A stretch of DNA of 64,000 nt from assembly GCA_010909165.1 (NCBI GenBank), contig VJWM01000103.1, positions 558,001 through 622,000 of the forward strand, in the 5' to 3' direction. This DNA is from Anthoceros angustus (Eukaryota > Streptophyta > Anthocerotopsida > Anthocerotales > Anthocerotaceae). Positions within the stretch are counted from its first letter, which is position 1; every line of letters starts with the position of its first letter. Under the pieces are notes generated by a model. The model saw only the letters and a program-made list of their open reading frames with translations, was not told where the DNA came from and ran no database searches. Below are positions 59,099 to 64,000 of this stretch, in pieces. Made by a program: the position numbers and the translations under genes.

Positions 59099-60297
59099 TG
59101 CAACATGGACAACAGACTAGTACCAGACTAGCCTGCTTTGTTCCGTGAGTCTCTGGGAATCGCGATCGAGGCTCTCCCGAATGACCTAAATTCCCAGCGA
59201 GAACCAAATCCGGTAAGTTCCCTACAAGTTGAATTCGTCCAAGAAGTGCAAGTTTGTGCATCTGTGAAAGCAATGAGATGATTGGGAGATTACAGGCTCG
59301 GATTGCTAGCTGCAGTCCTCTGGCGGTGGAACAGCACACTGTTCAGGCAAATCTGGCAAGTATACAGTTACCTGCAAAAATACTGATGTCACCAACAAAG
59401 ACCAAAACTTTTCCACAGGGAATCCCAACCGGGAAATGAGCCAACATCGAGCTGCATGCAGGAAGGAAGGAAGGAGAAAGAGTGCTCACCTGAGACAGAG
59501 GAGCGCGGTGAAAGCGAGCCGCTGCTTGCGTGATGACATTACAGAAGCAGCCACGCTCCATATAGCTTTAGAAGCCGGAGCCACAGGCGCTAGAACTGAC
59601 AGACGTCACACCCACTAAGGGATCGTTCGTCGGTGGTACCAACGACGCTCCCAAAGTGTGAAGGCAGTGGTGCTCCTCGGAAACTCCACAGCCTTCCATT
59701 CCTAAAGGAACTCTACGGCCTTCTTTATTTTCACTTTCGAGTGGGTCGGGTGACGGTATGGAACAAGTGCAACAACTTGTCACCAGGCAGGTTACCTACC
59801 CGAACTGGGGACCCCAGGTAGGTAATGAATTGGGTTTGTTTCTAGCTGGCCAGACTCTTCGACGCACCCCCTCTTCGTGCTCATGCACTGAAGACGCAGA
59901 GGTGTGAGAGGACCGACATTCACCGATTCCGATGGCTATCACATCTTTGGCTCATCGGAGCTGGGAAGTCACTGTCCTGGACACATTCCTATGCACCGTG
60001 TACGTGGCTTGTAAACGGACAGTCTTGATCAAGCGCTGAACTGGTCTCCTGCAGTGGTGCCCTGTCAAGCAACACCTCTACCGGCGAAGGGGTCAAGAAA
60101 AAGACAACTTCCATCAGGGCCAATATTTTACTATATTACTCGTAGCAATCTGCCACCATAATCCTACAAAAAATGAGATTGTGCTTTTACCATCCCGGCT
60201 GCTCAGGCTTGGAGGGACAAGCTTTTCTCTTCCCAGCTGGGTGTCCGACTAATGCCATAATGCTTCCATCCTGCTGCAGGTACAGGATGGCCTACTC
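59099..60297. other. Intergenic region
   Basis: Upstream of the hydrolase gene and downstream of the COR27/28-like gene. Only short unrelated frames were seen. Confidence 0.45.
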
Positions 60298-62429
60298 TCA
60301 CTCTACAGGGTCACCTGGTTGTTTCTCCTGCACCGGTCGTCGCAATCCCTGTAGACCCCAAGTCCACGTCTTTGAGCTGCTTCGTTTGCGAGGATTAGTG
60401 TCCACCTCATACCTTAAATCAGGACAGCCAGCCTCTTCTTCGGCTTCGGTTCCAACCTTGAAAGCAGTCTCTTTTGGAGAATCCCTAACCACCTTCGGGG
60501 CTTCTGAATTACCCTGCTCACTTACAGATTCAGATTCTCTTCTCAAAGAACCAAAACCTTTTTTGAACTTACGCCTGTTCAGGGCAGCCAGCTCGGGTTG
60601 GCAATTGGTTATATCAGGAACACGTACCCGCTCACAGATATCTTCAACTCCAGGACTCCCTAACAGAGGAACAACCTGCAGCGAACAAGGAGACAACAGC
60701 TTCACAACACAGCAAAGCGACTAAACCCACCAAACGAATGCAACCACGAGAGGCAAGAGAATTACCTGATCTACATCCAGAACTGGCATGATAATGTCGC
60801 TTTTCACGCAGACATTGTTACTTGATAATAATCTTCGAAAAGATCTTCTTTGCAACATTTCCGGTTCTGCACGCATGACGCTATCTGCTGTCCCACATGA
60901 CACAACTACGGGATGATGCTGATCAACTAGTTCAGGCTCATCATTGACCCGCTGTTCATCACTACCTGCAGCATTATCACCTGCATCAGCTTTAAGGCGT
61001 CCCAGGGAGAATTGCTCCTCCATTTCTAAATCTATCAATGCCAGCTCTTCCTGACATTTTTGTCTTTTTGATCGAGTGCTGTCAACTGCAAAAAGAACCA
61101 AGAGCCCTCAGGAGACCGACTTACACGAGTGACACAAGCATGCTCACCCAGCACGCACTCTAAGGTCAACCCTTCCCCATCTTCAAAGCAATGACAGGAA
61201 GACCAGGTTACCTATGCTCTTCTCTGGCTCTGAGCTCCATCGCCTTCCTTGACTGGCACCCTCTTTCCTTTGCAAACTGTCCTTCGACTTCAAACCCTGC
61301 CGTTGCAATCTGGTATGCCACTTAAAAAGTCCATCCTCTGCACCAGGGATCTCCCCAGCGCCTCCTGGTGATGTGCCTACCTCGTCAACAGGGGTGTTCT
61401 CTTCCACTACATCAGGGACTGACTCTTCCTGGTCTGCCTCGCTGACATGAGCTGTACTTGCAGCACTGGGCTTCACCTTGAAGTGCTGCACCCAGGGACT
61501 GTGTAGCACAGCTGGAGCAGTAGGCACAGGCCGTTCTAAAACATGTGGCCTGTAATAAGCGTGCAAGCATCCGTTCTGCCACAACTCGAAAAGCTATCAA
61601 GTGCGACAAAACAAATGTCAGCATCTCAGCACCCTCTACAGGTCCAACAAAATGAGCCAAGGATAGCAAAACAAACTAACCTCAGGAGGACTAGACGTGC
61701 AATCAGCTGCACGGGACTCCACACAATCGTGTTCTGAAAGCTCTGCAGCATGCGGACTTCTGTAAGCATCCAGTCCTCCGAAGTCACTGTCGTACATATT
61801 CCTTACAAACAGAGCTTCAATAGAGTTCAAATAGGAGCTGTGTCTATCATTGGTCCAAGCTGTATCGGCTGATTCTGCCTGCTCAACAGACAGCAAAGGG
61901 AAAAGGTTAACACAACGATGAGGCCATCTGGATGAAAACTGCTACTGGAAGCATATCTCCAAAACCTTAACAAGACTCTCACACAGTTCCCACGCAACTT
62001 CCGTTCACAACATACCGCTTTCTCTTCCCTGGTAACAGCATGCTCGTGTGGCGCAGCAGCCTCCTCAAGCACCTGCTTCCCCCTCGACTTATCGAACACA
62101 TCCGCAGTCACAGTGGACACACCTGAGGAACACACTGCTTCGCTGGACGTGGGGAAGGAGTCAGCGTCCGAGCACATTTGCGAAGACAGTGTGCTGAACG
62201 AATTCAACTCGGCCTGGGCCTGGCCAGCTCCATCACGCGCCGTGAGCTTCCGTTCCCGATCACACTCCACAGGACTGTCTCCCCCGGACTCGGCAGCCGG
62301 AGACACAACAGTGCAGCAATCCTCCTCCTTCACCTCTTCCGACGCCCTGTAAGCCAACACTCTCTCCAACTTCCTGTCCAACGATGCCATGTTCCTCCTC
62401 GCACCCGCGCTGCCTCCCTCCATCTCCAC
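60298..62429 (-). CDS. COR27/COR28-like cold- and clock-regulated protein
   Basis: COR27 and COR28 are small Arabidopsis nuclear proteins that link cold, light (COP1/phytochrome) and the clock. Five exons keep frame: 62429-62016, 61878-61681, 61593-61212, 61085-60766 and 60675-60298, about 563 residues. The family signature is split over two exons: WTNDRHSSYLNSIEALFVRN with MYDS, then FELWQNG and LHSPWVQHFK. Outside these blocks the protein is low-complexity, with acidic and Ser-rich stretches and Lys/Arg clusters (KRQKCQEE, RRKFKKGFG). It is about twice the length of the Arabidopsis proteins. Other in-frame Met near the start is at 62390. Assignment rests on the two blocks only. Confidence 0.72.
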
Positions 62430-64000
62430 CTAACCCCTCCCGCAAACCTCCGCTTCCGGACCTAAGATCCGATCGAGGCCAGTGGCCCGCAGCGCACGGA
62501 TTCACCCCATTCCCGAGAGCAGCTACCCCAGCCGCGCTGCCCGGGGAAGGGGCAATGCCAGAGAGCAGAGAAGACCGCAATTGCCTGGACGACGCTGAAG
62601 CGCGGAATTCGCAGGAAACGCACGAGACTGCCGCATGAGACGTCTCACCGACACGAGCCCGACGCAGCCGGGCAGGGCTCAGCAGAGCAGAAACAAGAAG
62701 AGACAAGCGCGGAATTAGTGTGCGAACGATCGCGGAGACTCGGACTTCAACAAAACACGAGCGTGTTTTTGGATGCGGCGTAAGTTGAAGGCTGGAACGA
62801 GGCGACGAGGCGACGAGGCGACGAGGCGGAGAGCAGCGAGAGCGCTTCCGAGCCAAAATATCGCTTCACACAAAGATCAGCGTTGGACTTCCCTTTTTCC
62901 CATGGCGTTGCCTGGGCCACTTTTCACCAGCATAGCAGACCGGGCTACTTTTCGGACAGATGCCGTTTTCGCCACGTGGCGACATTTCGCCAGCCGGCGC
63001 AACGCCTGATCTTCTGGGCGCAACAGCCACGTCCGGTCGCGAGCGCGAGGGAGGCCGACCGTCGGTCGCCACCCACCGTAACGGCTGACACGGCTCGCAG
63101 GATATTTATCCCCGGAGGGTTTAAGGATAAGAGGATGGGTTAAACTCTGCCGTTCCCCAATAGCACGCCGGCAAATGGGACGCCACGCTGGATCTGCGGA
63201 ATATAAAGAAATTAGTTAAGGCGAGGGGAAATTCGGAAACTCGGTCTGTTGAATGCAACGGGAGCTGGCGGGAGAAGTAAAGGCCCCGCCACCGCACGCG
63301 CAGATGTTGATCAATCGGGGCCGTACCGTAGCTGGTGTGTGCTGTGTGTGCCACGGCCGCCATGTTATGGCTATGGCACAGTCTGCAGATATTTTGTGAA
63401 GGCCTGCAGTGAGGAATTTACATGCCCATTGGCTGGTTGGTGGGATTATTTAAGCGGCCGTGCATGTAAAATATCTGGGAACAAATATCCCCCGGGTTCC
63501 AACTCCCCCCTGGGTGCCTGGGTGCCTGGGAGCCTGGGTGCCTGGGAGCCTGGAAGCCTGGGAGCCTGGCCCACGTCCGTCTGCTTCTGCGTCTTCATGT
63601 GCACAACTTTGTCTACTCTAACACGCGTCCTGGACCCTGGGGCGCCGGCTAAACTCGGCTACCCGCCTCTTCGTTCCAACAAAGGCCTCCTTCAATTTCG
63701 TAGCAAAGCACGCTCCCCGGGGCTGGAAACTCGAAACAGTGGCGACAGGCTTGGTTGCCTGTGTGAGTCATCTTGCAGGAGCTTTGCGGTGTTGCGGCTA
63801 CAGTCACAGCACATGTCATGGAGCTAGGGCGTCTTGTCTTCCCCTGTCATTTCTGCCTGTTGCCATCCCTGCCACCTAGCCGCAGTCGCTGCAGGGTTGC
63901 GAAAAGCACGGGTGCAGCGACTATCGAAACCTAACACTTGTCCTCGAGAAAACCTGGGACATGTGCTTCCGGTGCCTAACTGACTCATCGTTCTCTCACA
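62430..64000. other. Promoter side of the COR27/28-like gene and window end
   Basis: Should contain the promoter of the minus-strand gene. Short repeats are present: a 9-bp (GACGAGGCG-like) array near 62798-62832 and the 8-bp array listed separately. The 192-codon plus frame 63249-63827 runs through that array and has no other support. Confidence 0.5.
63510..63573. repeat. 8-bp tandem repeat CTGGGTGC/CTGGGAGC
   Basis: About eight units of CTGGGTGC, CTGGGAGC or CTGGAAGC in a row. Confidence 0.9.

Noticed and set aside
63249-63827. 192-codon plus frame at the window end
   Set aside because: Openness comes largely from the 8-bp repeat; no family motif and no splice support.
1-64000. tRNA or rRNA genes
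   Set aside because: I saw no tRNA cloverleaf core (GGTTCGAAT-type box B with a box A upstream) or rRNA-like block while reading; a tRNAscan run would settle it.

Overview
This is nuclear DNA of a land plant. The genes have GT-AG introns, mostly 80-200 bp, and include GIGANTEA, HEN1, plastid shikimate kinase, the thylakoid copper ATPase PAA2, EID1, a germin-like protein, TBL and PPR genes. The compact introns, the intronless PLS-class PPR gene built of near-identical modules, and gag-only LTR elements fit a seed-free plant (hornwort, lycophyte, liverwort or fern grade). That placement is inference; I cannot name the species.

Layout. 0-3 kb: 3' part of GIGANTEA (+). 3.2-5.1: shikimate kinase (-). 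7.3-10.2: intronless ZNF598/Hel2-like RING E3 (+). 11.25-17.7: a broken non-LTR retrotransposon (-) interrupted by a gag-only LTR element (11945-17006) that holds two gag copies and three LTR-like repeats. 17.7-21.7: AT-rich, gene-poor. 21.7-25.5: complete HEN1 (+). 25.7-26.3: small unidentified gene (-). 26.8-31.2: complete 17-exon PAA2/HMA8 (-). 33.2-36.9: PPR gene (+). 37.2-38.95: TBL O-acetyltransferase-like gene (-). 39.65-40.25: wrecked partial TBL copy. 40.5-42.4 and 47.9-49.75: two GC-rich GT90/CAP10 paralogues (+), each followed by PPR debris. 43.5-44.2: germin-like protein (-). 45.05-45.8: decayed DDRGK1-like gene (-). 52.0-53.4: EID1 F-box gene (+). 53.8-55.5: tail-anchored VASt-like protein (+). 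56.4-57.6: mitochondrial carrier (+). 57.9-59.1: monoacylglycerol-lipase/caffeoylshikimate-esterase-like hydrolase (-). 60.3-62.4: COR27/COR28-like gene (-).

How the genes relate. Plant genes here are separate transcription units, not operons. Two patterns stand out. Three light/clock genes (GIGANTEA, EID1, COR27/28-like) lie within about 62 kb. The 33-51 kb block looks like a local duplication zone in which PPR, TBL and GT90 sequences were copied, some surviving and others decaying.

Exon boundaries were read by eye from splice signals, phase and remembered protein-family similarity. No alignment or database search was run.
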